From: Prochlorococcus sp. AG-363-P06
GTDB lineage: Bacteria; Cyanobacteriota; Cyanobacteriia; PCC-6307; Cyanobiaceae
NCBI GenBank assembly: GCA_003280025.1
Contig: QCGD01000008.1
Span: 1-64,000 of the forward strand
Reading direction: 5' to 3'
Length of the DNA stretch: 64,000 bases
Shown here: one piece after another, positions 28,213-37,395 of the stretch
Layout: every line of letters begins with the position of its first letter
Position numbering within the stretch: the stretch's first letter is position 1
Made by a program: the position numbers and the translations under genes
The notes under the pieces: model-generated
What the model was told of the DNA's origin: nothing
Databases searched by the model: none
What the model saw: only the letters and a program-made list of their open reading frames with translations

Positions 28213-28742
28213 TGATTTTTAGAAATCAACGGTCATCAATAAAGAAAACAAACTCTATATCAAAAGATGAGCTTATAAAGAATTATGGATTGAATTCTTA
28301 TGAATTTACTCAGAAAAATAAGGAAGAAGTTTTTGTTTGTAGTAAGGATAAGGAATTAGATCTTATTGAGTTAGATCAACTTTTGCAAACTGTTGGTTGG
28401 AGTAGAAGACCAATTAGGAGAGTAAAAAGAGCTTTAGATTTTAGTATTCTGGTTGTGGGATTATGGCTTCATGACGAAAAGTTCCCTAGACTTGTTGGTT
28501 TTGCTAGATGCACAGGTGACGGAATTTTAGAGGCAACAGTGTGGGATGTAGCAGTTAATCCTATATATCAGGGAAAAGGTTTAGGTAAAGAATTGATGAA
28601 ATATATCTTAAAAGAATTAAAAAATATTGGAATTTTTAAAGTCACCCTTTTCGCTGATGCAGAAGTGGTTTCATTTTATAAAAGACAAGGTTGGATATTA
28701 GAACCAAGAGGTTCTAAATGCGCTTTTTGGTATGCAAATTAA
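28212..28742 (+). CDS. GNAT-family N-acetyltransferase
   Basis: The 176-residue protein has an extended N-terminus and the acetyl-CoA loop VNPIYQGKGLGKELM (R/Q-x-x-G-x-G/A pattern), followed by VTLFADAEVVSFYKRQGW. This form resembles the cyanobacterial/plastid GNAT group related to Ycf52. The acceptor may be an N-terminal amine, lysine or small molecule and cannot be read. It overlaps the ABC exporter by one base and ends directly against the glycosyltransferase on the other strand with no spacer. Confidence 0.88.
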   Translation: MIFRNQRSSIKKTNSISKDELIKNYGLNSYEFTQKNKEEVFVCSKDKELDLIELDQLLQTVGWSRRPIRRVKRALDFSILVVGLWLHDEKFPRLVGFARCTGDGILEATVWDVAVNPIYQGKGLGKELMKYILKELKNIGIFKVTLFADAEVVSFYKRQGWILEPRGSKCAFWYAN

Positions 28743-29426
28743 TTATTTTTTGTAGTAATCAATATATATAGACTCTATAGATTCCCCTTTTAACCATCTT
28801 CTCCTAAATTTCCAATTTTTGAATGCTTGTTGAAAAATATTAGTTTTCTCCCATTTCCTAGAACTTGTATAAATTGGAAAATTTAGTATTCTTAAATTTT
28901 CTTTATTTTTTAATCTTTTGATGAAATCTAAATCTTCCATTAAAGGAATTTTGCTATAACCATTATTTTTAAAATAGGTTTTTCTATGTATTATTAAACC
29001 CTGATCTCCATAGGGTGTTTTAAAAAAAAAACTTCTAAAATTTACAAGGATTTCAAGAAATCTGTAAATTATTTTTTTACTATCAATTTTAAAAATAAAA
29101 GAATAAATATAACATTCGTCATCTTGTAAAACTGACTTTATTCTTTTTAACCAATTGCGATTTAACCTTGAGTCGGCATGTAAAAAAATAAACCATTCTC
29201 CTAATGCATTTTTTGCACCAATATTTAGTTGTAAACCTCTATTTTTTTCTTTTGATTTATGTACTTTTGCACCGTAAATATTTGCGATATCAATAGTTTT
29301 ATCTTGACTACCACAGTCAATAATCAGAATTTCTACTTCTTTTTTTATAATCGATAAATCCGAAAGCAATAATGGTAAATTATTTGCTTCATTGTAAGTA
29401 GGAATAATAATTGAGATTTTAGACAA
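28743..29426 (-). CDS. Family 2 glycosyltransferase of the rSAM/selenodomain-associated type (TIGR04283-like)
   Basis: The 227-residue GT-A protein starts SIIIPTYNEANNLPLLLSDL and has IIDCGSQDKT, the DxD-like FLHADSRLN and PYGDQGLIIHR segments. It is short, without a membrane anchor. The pairing with the cofC-like gene 5 bp upstream is the hallmark of a recurring two-gene cassette seen next to radical SAM/selenoprotein-related genes, although no such gene is here. The donor and acceptor sugars are unknown. Confidence 0.8.
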   Translation of the reverse strand: MSKISIIIPTYNEANNLPLLLSDLSIIKKEVEILIIDCGSQDKTIDIANIYGAKVHKSKEKNRGLQLNIGAKNALGEWFIFLHADSRLNRNWLKRIKSVLQDDECYIYSFIFKIDSKKIIYRFLEILVNFRSFFFKTPYGDQGLIIHRKTYFKNNGYSKIPLMEDLDFIKRLKNKENLRILNFPIYTSSRKWEKTNIFQQAFKNWKFRRRWLKGESIESIYIDYYKK

Positions 29427-29431
29427 AGTGA

Positions 29432-30067
29432 TTAATTTCTCTTTTCAATATCATTTATTGTATCTACATCTATTTTTGTTTTTAAAAACTTATATTTAAT
29501 ATCTATGGAAGAAAAATTATCAATTGTATTTTGAAGTACATTCTCTGAACTCCACTTGATATTTATGAAAGGTATATGTAAATGAGAGGATAATATTTTT
29601 TCAGAGAAAGCAATAAGCCAATAACCTCCATCATTTGATGGACCTAAAATTAAATCATGTTTTTTAAGTTCTTTTATAGTATTTAATATATCTAAATGAC
29701 ATAAATCTGGAAGGTCAGTCCCAATAAAAATTATATTTTTGATTTTTTTTTTAAAAAAGGATTGTTTATTAATTATTATTTGTCTTTTCATTTTTTCTCC
29801 TAAGCAGCCTCTCCCCTGTAAATTAAAGTTCCTAACTCCTAATTGATTAGACCATCTTCTACTCTTATTAAATCCAATACCAGATATTGCTAGAGAAATA
29901 TCAATTAATCCTTTTTTTTTGATAGATTTAGCTACCGATAGTGTATGTTTTGTCATTACACTTTGGACTTTTGAAGAGTTAATTTTACCTATATCTCTAG
30001 ATAACCTTGTTTTGCAACGACCAAAACCATGCCACTTAGCCATTATTATGAGCAATGATTTATCCAA
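29432..30067 (-). CDS. Nucleotidyl/glycosyltransferase-like protein of the DUF2064/TIGR04282 (CofC-like) type
   Basis: The 211-residue protein starts LLIIMAKWHGFGRCKTRLSRDIG, the pyrophosphorylase-like N-terminal motif with conserved K and R, and has IIFIGTDLPDL and GPSNDGGYWLIAF, typical of DUF2064 proteins. It probably activates a sugar or similar group for the partner transferase directly downstream. It starts 166 bp from dnaA in divergent orientation. No experimental function can be cited for this cyanobacterial version. Confidence 0.8.
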   Translation of the reverse strand: MDKSLLIIMAKWHGFGRCKTRLSRDIGKINSSKVQSVMTKHTLSVAKSIKKKGLIDISLAISGIGFNKSRRWSNQLGVRNFNLQGRGCLGEKMKRQIIINKQSFFKKKIKNIIFIGTDLPDLCHLDILNTIKELKKHDLILGPSNDGGYWLIAFSEKILSSHLHIPFINIKWSSENVLQNTIDNFSSIDIKYKFLKTKIDVDTINDIEKRN

Positions 30068-30212
30068 AAAAACAATCGGAAATTTCTATTAATTATAAAC
30101 TTAAAAAAATAAAATTTATCTTAAAAATTCATAATCTCCATTGTTAAAAAATCTTAAATTTATCATGATCTTATGATTAGAAAATGGCCAATTATTAAAT
30201 TCCAATTATATT

Positions 30213-30230
30213 GTTTATCTATAGATAAAC
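30213..30230. promoter_or_regulatory. Perfect 18-bp palindrome at the dnaA start
   Basis: GTTTATCTATAGATAAAC is its own reverse complement and ends 3 nt before the dnaA TTG. On each strand it contains TTATCTATA, two mismatches from the E. coli DnaA box TTATCCACA. It could be an autoregulatory operator or an mRNA hairpin covering the start. Confidence 0.5.
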
Positions 30231-30233
30231 ATT

Positions 30234-31634
30234 TTGCAAGCAACTAATTCTCTTTGGGCGGAAGTTCAACAATTACTCCAAAAAAATTTAAGTAAGCCTT
30301 CTTTCGAAACTTGGATAAGGCCTGCTAAATTTAATTGTTTTGAGAATGGCTTGTTGACTTTGATTGCCCCAAATAGTTTTGCAAGTGATTGGTTGAGGAA
30401 AAACTATTGTGAAACTATTGAAAAAGCTGCGGAAGAAATATGCGGGCATAATGTGAAAGTAATTTTTAAATCTCAAACTAATATCAACAACTTCTCTGAA
30501 TCTAAAGATAAGTTACAAGAAAAGAATATTAATATTCAAGAAAAATCTTTTTCCAACAACCAAGATAATACTCCTGCTTCAATAAATAGATCCAAAAATC
30601 CTAATTCTTTAAATTTACGTTATGTCTTTAATAGATTTGTAGTTGGTCCAAATAGTAGGTTAGCTCATGCTGCAGCTTTAGCCGTTGCGGAATCTCCTGG
30701 GAGAGAATTTAATCCATTATTTATTTGTGGTGGAGTTGGCCTTGGAAAAACTCATTTAATGCAAGCAATAGGCCATTATCGCGTAGAAATAGATCCAGAA
30801 GCTAAAGTCAAATATGTATCGACAGAAACTTTTACTAATGATGTTATAAGCGGTATAAGGAGAGATGGAATGACAGCTATTAGAGATAAATATAGAAATG
30901 TGGACTTGATTTTAATAGATGATATACAGTTTTTAGAAGGTAAAGAATATACTCAAGAGGAATTTTTTCATACATTTAATGCACTTCATGAATCAGGAAG
31001 TCAAATAGTTATCGCAAGTGATAGGCCTCCAAATCAATTGTCAGGAATTCAAGAGAGGTTAATTTCTAGATTCTCAATGGGAATGACTGCTGATATACAA
31101 TCTCCAGATCTTGAAACTAGGGTGGCTATTCTTCAGAAAAAGGCAGAACAAGAGAGAATGAGTCTCCCAAGAGATTTAATTCAATTTATAGCAGGGAGAT
31201 TTACTTCAAATATTAGAGAATTAGAAGGAGCATTTACTAGAGCTGTTGCATTTGCTTCAATTACTGGATTACCATTAACAGTTCAGTCAATTGCTCCAAT
31301 GCTTGACCCTAATAGTGTTGGTGTTGTTGTTACTCCAAATCAAGTTATAAACAAAGTATCTGAATTCTTTAAAGTTTCAACTGATGAATTAATTAGTTCA
31401 AGTAGAAGGAAGCAAGTAAGTCAAGCTAGGCAAATAGGAATGTATCTTATGAGACAAGGAACTGATCTCAGCCTTCCAAGGATTGGAGAAGAATTTGGAG
31501 GTAAGGATCATACAACTGTAATGTATGCTATTGAACAAGTCGAAAAGAAATTGTCAACTGATCCAAATATTGCGAGTCAAGTTCAAAAAATTAGAGATTT
31601 ACTTCAAATAGACTCAAGAAAAAATTCTAAATAA
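30234..31634 (+). CDS. dnaA: Chromosomal replication initiator DnaA
   Basis: The 466-residue initiator has all four domains. Domain I is at residues 1-80 ([11 protein letters not shown]), followed by a poorly conserved Asn-rich linker at ~81-125. The AAA+ core has Walker A GGVGLGKT (166-173), Walker [10 protein letters not shown] and sensor ISRFSMGMT. The C-terminal DNA-binding domain has [10 protein letters not shown]. The TTG start fits the family N-terminus (MQATNSLW). dnaN is not adjacent, and no cluster of DnaA boxes is evident in the 166-bp upstream gap, so oriC is probably elsewhere. Confidence 0.97.
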   Translation: MQATNSLWAEVQQLLQKNLSKPSFETWIRPAKFNCFENGLLTLIAPNSFASDWLRKNYCETIEKAAEEICGHNVKVIFKSQTNINNFSESKDKLQEKNINIQEKSFSNNQDNTPASINRSKNPNSLNLRYVFNRFVVGPNSRLAHAAALAVAESPGREFNPLFICGGVGLGKTHLMQAIGHYRVEIDPEAKVKYVSTETFTNDVISGIRRDGMTAIRDKYRNVDLILIDDIQFLEGKEYTQEEFFHTFNALHESGSQIVIASDRPPNQLSGIQERLISRFSMGMTADIQSPDLETRVAILQKKAEQERMSLPRDLIQFIAGRFTSNIRELEGAFTRAVAFASITGLPLTVQSIAPMLDPNSVGVVVTPNQVINKVSEFFKVSTDELISSSRRKQVSQARQIGMYLMRQGTDLSLPRIGEEFGGKDHTTVMYAIEQVEKKLSTDPNIASQVQKIRDLLQIDSRKNSK

Positions 31635-31636
31635 TT

Positions 31637-32860
31637 TTACTGAAAGTTCCTTGGATCCTGATCGTACCTATGCCTAACAGGTATTTTTTCGATATCTTTA
31701 TTATCACTAAGTGACTCGATTTTATATAACGATTGTCTTAATATCCTCGCTGAAATAACTGGCATGTCTCTAGGTGCTGAAATTCTGTTTTTCAAATATT
31801 TTATAGATTCTCCTGCATTATATTGAGGCTTGTATACTTCACCTGTGATCATATGTGTAAGAGTAGATCTCAATGATTCTTCAAATAAGGATTTATTGTA
31901 TGGGTTTACTTTGATAATATTTTCTTTATGTTTTAAAACCCTTTTAATAGCAATTTTAGCGTAGTAATTTAAGTCAAATTCTTTATTAAATTCTAAATTG
32001 CCAAGGCCTTCTCCATTATCTATTGCAATAGAGAAGGAAACTTGTTGATGATTAGTTTCTTTAAAACAACCACCCATTTGGGGAGGTAAATCATGAGAGT
32101 GTGTATGAAAATCTCCTTGGGTACCTCTATATGAACTTGTATTTTCAAACAGTGTTAGCCATTTATTAATATAGGTATAATTTCCTCTTAAGTTAAATCC
32201 TTTGTAATATGCTAATGATGCATTCATTCTTTCCATATAGGGAATAAAAATTATATCTCCAGTTCCAGGCTCTATCTTTCCTGAATCAGAAAATGATGGA
32301 TCAATAAAACCTGTTTTTGAAGTGCTTAAGATTTTTTCTAATTTGGAAATAGATTCTTTAAATCTTTTTTCCCTAAAAGAGCTATCCATAAAATTAAAGC
32401 TTTCTCTGCAAAGCCAATTACACCATGATCTGAAAATTTCTCTTTCTAATTTTCGAGTTTCTGTAAGGTGACTTGATGTTATAAAAGAACCAAGTGCTCC
32501 AAATTCATTTTCTAAAAAAGCTATAATGTCATCGCTTTCGGTAATAATCCGCCCTTTAAATTCTATTGCAGGTAATTTACCTGATCTGACTTTATCAAGG
32601 AACCAACTTTCTTTCTGACCATAGCAAAACATATTTATTTTTTTTACTCTGTAAGGAATTCTTTTGAATTCAAGCCATAACCAAATTTTCTGGCAATAAG
32701 GACACCATGAATGCCTATCCCTATAGAGAGTAACTATTACATCATTTTCGTTATGACCAAATAATCTTAAACTTGCATAGGAATTGTTAATACCATTGAT
32801 TCTATCGAGATCTTCAATTTCAAATTTATTTAAATCTTCCCATGTCAAAATTTTATTCAT
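31637..32860 (-). CDS. Glutathione S-transferase-like protein with glutaredoxin-type CPYC motif
   Basis: The 407-residue protein has an N-terminal thioredoxin-fold domain with the redox motif C53-P-Y-C56 in RHSWCPYCQKIWLWLE. A helical GST C-domain follows (about 130-250) and then ~150 further residues of unclear fold. This is much longer than a canonical ~220-residue GST. It could be a glutathionyl-hydroquinone or dehydroascorbate-type reductase, but that is speculative. It is divergent from glutathione reductase across 52 bp, so the two may be co-regulated. Confidence 0.8.
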   Translation of the reverse strand: MNKILTWEDLNKFEIEDLDRINGINNSYASLRLFGHNENDVIVTLYRDRHSWCPYCQKIWLWLEFKRIPYRVKKINMFCYGQKESWFLDKVRSGKLPAIEFKGRIITESDDIIAFLENEFGALGSFITSSHLTETRKLEREIFRSWCNWLCRESFNFMDSSFREKRFKESISKLEKILSTSKTGFIDPSFSDSGKIEPGTGDIIFIPYMERMNASLAYYKGFNLRGNYTYINKWLTLFENTSSYRGTQGDFHTHSHDLPPQMGGCFKETNHQQVSFSIAIDNGEGLGNLEFNKEFDLNYYAKIAIKRVLKHKENIIKVNPYNKSLFEESLRSTLTHMITGEVYKPQYNAGESIKYLKNRISAPRDMPVISARILRQSLYKIESLSDNKDIEKIPVRHRYDQDPRNFQ

Positions 32861-32912
32861 TCTTTGAATTTACTCAATAAGCTTACGTTATAATAATTGA
32901 TTAAAAAAAGTC

Positions 32913-34277
32913 TTGGAATTTCAATTTGATTTAATTGTTGTTGGCGCTGGATCTGGGGGGCTAGCGGCGGCTAAACGTGCTGCTAGTTATGGAGCAAAAG
33001 TTGCAATTATAGAAGTTAATCAAGTAGGTGGAACTTGTGTGATAAGAGGATGCGTTCCTAAAAAATTGATGGTTTATGCAGCTAAAAGTAAAAAAAATAT
33101 GACTTCTTCTGAAGGATATGGATTAAAAAGTGAAGGTATTAGTTTTGATTCAAATATTCTTTTGAAGAATGTCAGAGAAGAGGTTTCGAGGTTAAGTAAT
33201 TTACATAAAAATTCTTTAGATAAATTGAAAGTTAGTGTTTTTGAGGGGTTAGGAAGATTCATATCTCAAAATGAATTAGAAATAATATGTCCAAAAACAA
33301 AAAAGATTCTAAATAAAATAAGTTCAAAAAAAATTCTTATTTCAGTTGGAGGTAAACCAAAGAAATTAAATATTCCTGGAATAGATTTAGCATGGACAAG
33401 CGATGATATTTTTGAATTAGATAGTTTTCCTGAATCAATATTAATAGTTGGAGGCGGTTATATCGCTTGTGAATTTGCTTCTATTTTCAGGAATTTAGGT
33501 ACTGAAGTAACCCAATTAATTAGAGGTAAACGTTTACTTAATGGTTTTGATGACGATCTGTCTTCATGCTTAGTAGAATCACCTACTTTTGCAGGAATAA
33601 ATTTAATCTCCAAAAATCAATTAAAGTCTATAAAGAGAGTTCATGGGGAACTCGAGTCTACCTTAGATTCTGGTGATAAAATCCTTACTAATAATATTCT
33701 TATTGCTACAGGTAGAGAACCAAACCTTCCACCTTTAAATTTAGATTTTTTAAATTTAAAGATGGATGGCCCATATTTAGATGTTGATGAACTTAATCAA
33801 ACAAGCAACTCTAATATTTTTGCAGTTGGCGATATCATAAATAAACCAAACTTAACTCCAGTAGCAATAGAACAAGGCAGAGTTTTTTCGGATAATTTTT
33901 TTAATGACCAAAAAAGAAAAGTAAATTATGAATATATCCCTAAGGCCGTTTTCACTATTCCTGAAATTTCAACAGTTGGCTTAAGTGAGAAAAGAGCGAA
34001 AGAGATTTACTCTGAGAATAATATAAAAATTTTTAAATGTAATTTTACGCCTATGTCTAATACTTTTAAAAAGAATAAATCAAAATGTATGTTAAAGATT
34101 GTAGTTAATAAACTAACTGACAAAGTACTCGGATGCCATATGTTTGGGGAAACATCATCTGAGATTATTCAAATGGTATCAATTTCATTAAACGCAGGGA
34201 TAACAAAAAAAGACTTTGATATTACCATGGCTTTGCATCCAACTATTTCAGAAGAATTCGTGACTATGTATGGCTAA
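32913..34277 (+). CDS. gor: Glutathione reductase (NADPH)
   Basis: The 454-residue FAD flavoenzyme regenerates GSH from GSSG. The FAD fingerprint GAGSGG is near residue 11, the redox-active disulfide is C42/C47 in GGTCVIRGCVPKK, the NADPH fold GGGYIACEFA is central, and the C-terminal catalytic histidine is H442 in MALHPTISEEF. The start is TTG. The cysteine spacing and GCVPKK make glutathione reductase the best call over mercuric or lipoamide dehydrogenases. Confidence 0.93.
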   Translation: MEFQFDLIVVGAGSGGLAAAKRAASYGAKVAIIEVNQVGGTCVIRGCVPKKLMVYAAKSKKNMTSSEGYGLKSEGISFDSNILLKNVREEVSRLSNLHKNSLDKLKVSVFEGLGRFISQNELEIICPKTKKILNKISSKKILISVGGKPKKLNIPGIDLAWTSDDIFELDSFPESILIVGGGYIACEFASIFRNLGTEVTQLIRGKRLLNGFDDDLSSCLVESPTFAGINLISKNQLKSIKRVHGELESTLDSGDKILTNNILIATGREPNLPPLNLDFLNLKMDGPYLDVDELNQTSNSNIFAVGDIINKPNLTPVAIEQGRVFSDNFFNDQKRKVNYEYIPKAVFTIPEISTVGLSEKRAKEIYSENNIKIFKCNFTPMSNTFKKNKSKCMLKIVVNKLTDKVLGCHMFGETSSEIIQMVSISLNAGITKKDFDITMALHPTISEEFVTMYG

Positions 34278-34279
34278 AT

Positions 34280-35359
34280 TTATGATTTAGAAAGTTTTAA
34301 TTTTTCTTGAGCAAAGAGAATCATTGTAAGTAATGAAAAGTAAATAAATAATCCTATCCTTAATTGAGAAAGATAATTAAATTCATTCAAAAAAAGTATC
34401 TTATCTAGGATGTAAAAAATATAAAGATTTAGCAAAATAAATCCTTCAATTCTGGTGATTTTCCCTTTGCTCCAGAAAATTGGCAAGCATGCAAAGGTAG
34501 TTAAAACCATAAAAGGCAGGTCAACTTTTATTAGGCTTTGTTCTATTACTAAGCCTTTAAATCCTGAAAAAATACTACAACTTCCAAGGATTAGAAGTTG
34601 ATTGAGTAAATTGCTTCCTATTATATTCCCGATAGCAAGATCTGTTTTACCTTTAAATGCTGCAATTACAGAAGTTACTAATTCTGGCAAAGATGTTCCA
34701 GTGGCTAAAATTGTTAAACCAATAACAACTTCATTTACCCCCAAAAGAGTAGCAAGCTTTTGAGAACCATTTACTAAAATGTTTGAACCAAAGCTTAAAA
34801 GAAATATTCCAAATATCAACTTCAGTAAAACATTTAGTTTTCCTTCGTACTTTTCTTTAAATTCATCAATGTCTGGTTCTGCATCTTTTGTATCCTCTTC
34901 TTTCTCATTGATGGTATTAATTTCCCATATTGTATTTAAGACTAAACAAAATATTAGAAATATCCCTGCTTGCAATGTTAATAGACCTGTTGATGACATT
35001 GCCCAAACCGCACAAGAAATAGCCATTAAAAGAGGTACATCTCTTCTGACTATTCTGCTTTTTACCTTAAGAGGTGTTATCAATGAGCTTATACCTAAAA
35101 CTACAAGAATATTAAAAATATTGCTTCCTATTACATTGCTAGCCGCAAGAGAATCACTGCCTTGAAAAATTGAACTTAGACTTACCAATAACTCAGGAGA
35201 GCTTGTACCGAGTGAAACAACCGTTAATCCAATTACTATCTGAGGTATTCCTAAAATTAAAGATAAATTTATGGCTCCTTGAATAAAGAACTCTCCTCCT
35301 GTAAATAGTAAAACTACTCCTAATATTATTTCTATTATTGGAAATAAAAAATCACTCAT
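34280..35359 (-). CDS. Ca2+/Na+ exchanger family (CaCA, YrbG-type) membrane protein
   Basis: The 359-residue membrane antiporter has ten or so helices in two inverted halves. Each half has the alpha-repeat motif: GTSSPELLVSL with GSNIFNILVVLG in the first, and GTSLPELVTSVIAA with GSNLLNQLLILG in the second. An acidic loop (DAEPDIDEFKEKYEG) separates them. Ion specificity (Ca2+/H+, K+-dependent or Na+) cannot be read. It ends 2 bp from gor (convergent) and is divergent from pyrC. Confidence 0.88.
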   Translation of the reverse strand: MSDFLFPIIEIILGVVLLFTGGEFFIQGAINLSLILGIPQIVIGLTVVSLGTSSPELLVSLSSIFQGSDSLAASNVIGSNIFNILVVLGISSLITPLKVKSRIVRRDVPLLMAISCAVWAMSSTGLLTLQAGIFLIFCLVLNTIWEINTINEKEEDTKDAEPDIDEFKEKYEGKLNVLLKLIFGIFLLSFGSNILVNGSQKLATLLGVNEVVIGLTILATGTSLPELVTSVIAAFKGKTDLAIGNIIGSNLLNQLLILGSCSIFSGFKGLVIEQSLIKVDLPFMVLTTFACLPIFWSKGKITRIEGFILLNLYIFYILDKILFLNEFNYLSQLRIGLFIYFSLLTMILFAQEKLKLSKS

Positions 35360-35477
35360 ATTTAAGCTTTTGTTTAGATACTTAAATCTTTAATAATTGA
35401 TTAATAACTATCCTCGAATATCTATAATTTATTGTCAAATTTAATTTGCTGTTAAAATTGATTAAATAGTAAAAATT

Positions 35478-36527
35478 TTGAAGACATTAACCATATTAAA
35501 ACCTGATGATTGGCATTTACATTTAAGAGAGGGTCTTGTATTAAAAAATATCATTCATTTTACATCAGAATATTTTGGAAGAGCTATCGTCATGCCAAAT
35601 ACTAAAGTTCCCATAACATCGATTGATAGTGCTATTTCTTACAAAAAATCTATTGCTGAAGCGTTACCGGAAAGTTCTAAGTTTGAACCATTAATGACAA
35701 TTTATCTTACTGATGAAACGGATAAAGAAGAACTAATAAATGGTTTTAAAAATAACGTCTTTTTCGCAGCAAAATTATATCCTGCTAATGCAACAACAAA
35801 TTCCAGTCATGGAGTTAATAAAATAGAAAATCTTTATGAGATTTTTGAATCAATGCAAGATTCTGGAATGCCTCTTTTGATTCACGGAGAAGTAACTGAT
35901 TGTGAAGTAGATGTATTTGATCGAGAAGAAGTATTTATAGATAGAGAACTTTTACCGATAGCACAAAGATTTCCAAAATTAAAGATTGTTTTAGAACATA
36001 TAACTACTTCTTATGCAGTTGATTTCGTCCAAGAAAATAATATTGGAGCTACTATTACTCCTCATCATTTGCACATAAATAGAAATGCAATGTTTTTTGG
36101 AGGTTTAAATAGTGACTTTTATTGCTTACCAGTTGCTAAGAGAGAAAATAATAGAGTTGCGTTAAGAAAAGCTGCAACAAGTGGGAAAGAATGCTTTTTC
36201 TTGGGAACTGACTCTGCTCCTCATTTAAGAAAGTGGAAAGCTTTTTGTGGATGTGCAGGCATTTTTAATTCTCCAGTAGCAATAGAGAGCTATTTGGCAG
36301 TATTTGAAGAGGAAAATGCGCTAGAAAATTTTGAGAAGTTTGCAAGTCTAAATGGCCCTAATTTTTATAACTTGCCTCCAAATAAAGAAAAACTAAAGTT
36401 GGTATCTAGGCCAAACAAGGTTTCAGAATTTGTGAATGTAATTGAAGACAACAATATTGTTGGGCAAATAAAACCATTTCATGCAGGCGAAACTTTGAAT
36501 TGGCAAGTTGAAGGAATAGTTAATTAA
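35478..36527 (+). CDS. pyrC: Dihydroorotase (type II, PyrC)
   Basis: The 349-residue zinc enzyme closes carbamoyl aspartate to dihydroorotate. It has DWHLHLREG (zinc histidines), AAKLYPANATTNS (carboxylated lysine), LIHGEV, EHITT and the substrate/zinc segment GTDSAPH. Length and HLHLR fit class II PyrC, as in E. coli, rather than the longer class I. The start is TTG, as for many neighbours. It is followed on the same strand by tRNA-Leu after 104 bp. Confidence 0.95.
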   Translation: MKTLTILKPDDWHLHLREGLVLKNIIHFTSEYFGRAIVMPNTKVPITSIDSAISYKKSIAEALPESSKFEPLMTIYLTDETDKEELINGFKNNVFFAAKLYPANATTNSSHGVNKIENLYEIFESMQDSGMPLLIHGEVTDCEVDVFDREEVFIDRELLPIAQRFPKLKIVLEHITTSYAVDFVQENNIGATITPHHLHINRNAMFFGGLNSDFYCLPVAKRENNRVALRKAATSGKECFFLGTDSAPHLRKWKAFCGCAGIFNSPVAIESYLAVFEEENALENFEKFASLNGPNFYNLPPNKEKLKLVSRPNKVSEFVNVIEDNNIVGQIKPFHAGETLNWQVEGIVN

Positions 36528-36631
36528 AAACTTAAATTTAATTCCACCATTCAAGAAAAGTGTAAATATTCCAATTTTTCATGGTTAATTCGTTTGCTTT
36601 CAGCTACGATAAATATGCGCAAATTCCTTTT

Positions 36632-36717
36632 GGGAGTGTGGCGGAATTGGTAGACGCGCCGGACTTAAAATCCGTCGAGCGCTTTAGCTCGTGGGGGTTC
36701 AAGTCCCCCCACTCCCA
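36632..36717 (+). tRNA. tRNA-Leu (anticodon UAA)
   Basis: An 86-nt type II tRNA. The acceptor stem GGGAGTG pairs with CACTCCC. The D arm is GCGGAATTGGTAGACGC, the anticodon loop CTTAAAA carries TAA, and there is a long variable arm (GAGCGCTTTAGCTC) and a T arm GGGGGTTCAAGTCCCCC. The discriminator is A, and CCA is not encoded (TCA follows). A class II tRNA with the leucine variable arm and UAA anticodon is unambiguous. Confidence 0.97.
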
Positions 36718-36797
36718 TCATTAACCTATTTATTTTTAGTCCTTACGATGACTTGCAAAAGTTGTTATATTTTAACTATGAAGATCAAGAATTTATA

Positions 36798-37031
36798 ATG
36801 GAAAGTATTTTAAATAATTCATTCGCGACTTTATTGACCTACTTTGGAGTTGTATCTATATATTTATTAGTTATACCATTAATACTTTTCTACTGGATGA
36901 ATAATAGATGGAATTTTATGGGTAAATTCGAGAGATTAGCAGTTTACGGCTTAGTATTTCTTTTTTTTCCAGGTTTAATTTTATTTTCTCCATTTTTGAA
37001 TCTTAGGTTAAAAGGAGATATTAAAGGGTAA
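36798..37031 (+). CDS. ndhL: NAD(P)H dehydrogenase-like complex subunit NdhL
   Basis: The 77-residue membrane subunit of the photosynthetic complex I works in cyclic electron flow and respiration. Two membrane helices are visible ([20 protein letters not shown] and [17 protein letters not shown]), with the YWMNNRW motif between them. The ATG at 36798 gives the family length. An in-frame TTG at 36753 would add 15 residues. It is followed after 4 bp by a DUF3007-type gene, a conserved neighbour. Confidence 0.88.
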   Translation: MESILNNSFATLLTYFGVVSIYLLVIPLILFYWMNNRWNFMGKFERLAVYGLVFLFFPGLILFSPFLNLRLKGDIKG

Positions 37032-37035
37032 ATAA

Positions 37036-37356
37036 TTGACTAAAGGTAAAGTTGTACAAATTGGTTTATTAATTTCAGTATTAGGACTACTAAGTTATGG
37101 ATTGGCACCTCAATTTGGCGCCAATAACTTTACCGCTACCACTATTTCAAGTTTAATCTTGATCTTGATTGTAATAACTTGGGTTTCTTCTTATGTGTAT
37201 AGAGTTGTAAACGGAAAAATGACTTTTATGGAACAAAGGAAGCGTTATAGAAAACAATATGAAAAAATTGTCAATGATAAACTAGAAAACAAATTCAATT
37301 CATTGTCAGTGGAGAAACAGAAAAAACTAATCGAAGATTTAGAATCAAATCCATAA
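37036..37356 (+). CDS. DUF3007-type small membrane protein
   Basis: A 106-residue protein with two membrane helices (VVQIGLLISVLGLLSYGL and ATTISSLILILIVITWVSSY) and a basic coiled C-terminus (FMEQRKRYRKQYEKIV). In cyanobacteria this family sits immediately downstream of ndhL, as here (4 bp), and plastid homologues are known. It may assist the NDH complex, but this is inference from neighbourhood. The start is TTG. Confidence 0.75.
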   Translation: MTKGKVVQIGLLISVLGLLSYGLAPQFGANNFTATTISSLILILIVITWVSSYVYRVVNGKMTFMEQRKRYRKQYEKIVNDKLENKFNSLSVEKQKKLIEDLESNP

Positions 37357-37395
37357 ATTTTCAAAGGATTATCAAATAATAAATCTCAGAAATTC

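Noticed and set aside
30068-30233. oriC next to dnaA
   Set aside because: Only the single palindrome resembles DnaA boxes. There is no cluster, no dnaN and no unwinding-type element beyond general AT-richness.
34779-35165. A 128-codon open frame antisense to the CaCA exchanger
   Set aside because: The sense gene has both alpha-repeat motifs here. The antisense product has no features of a real protein.
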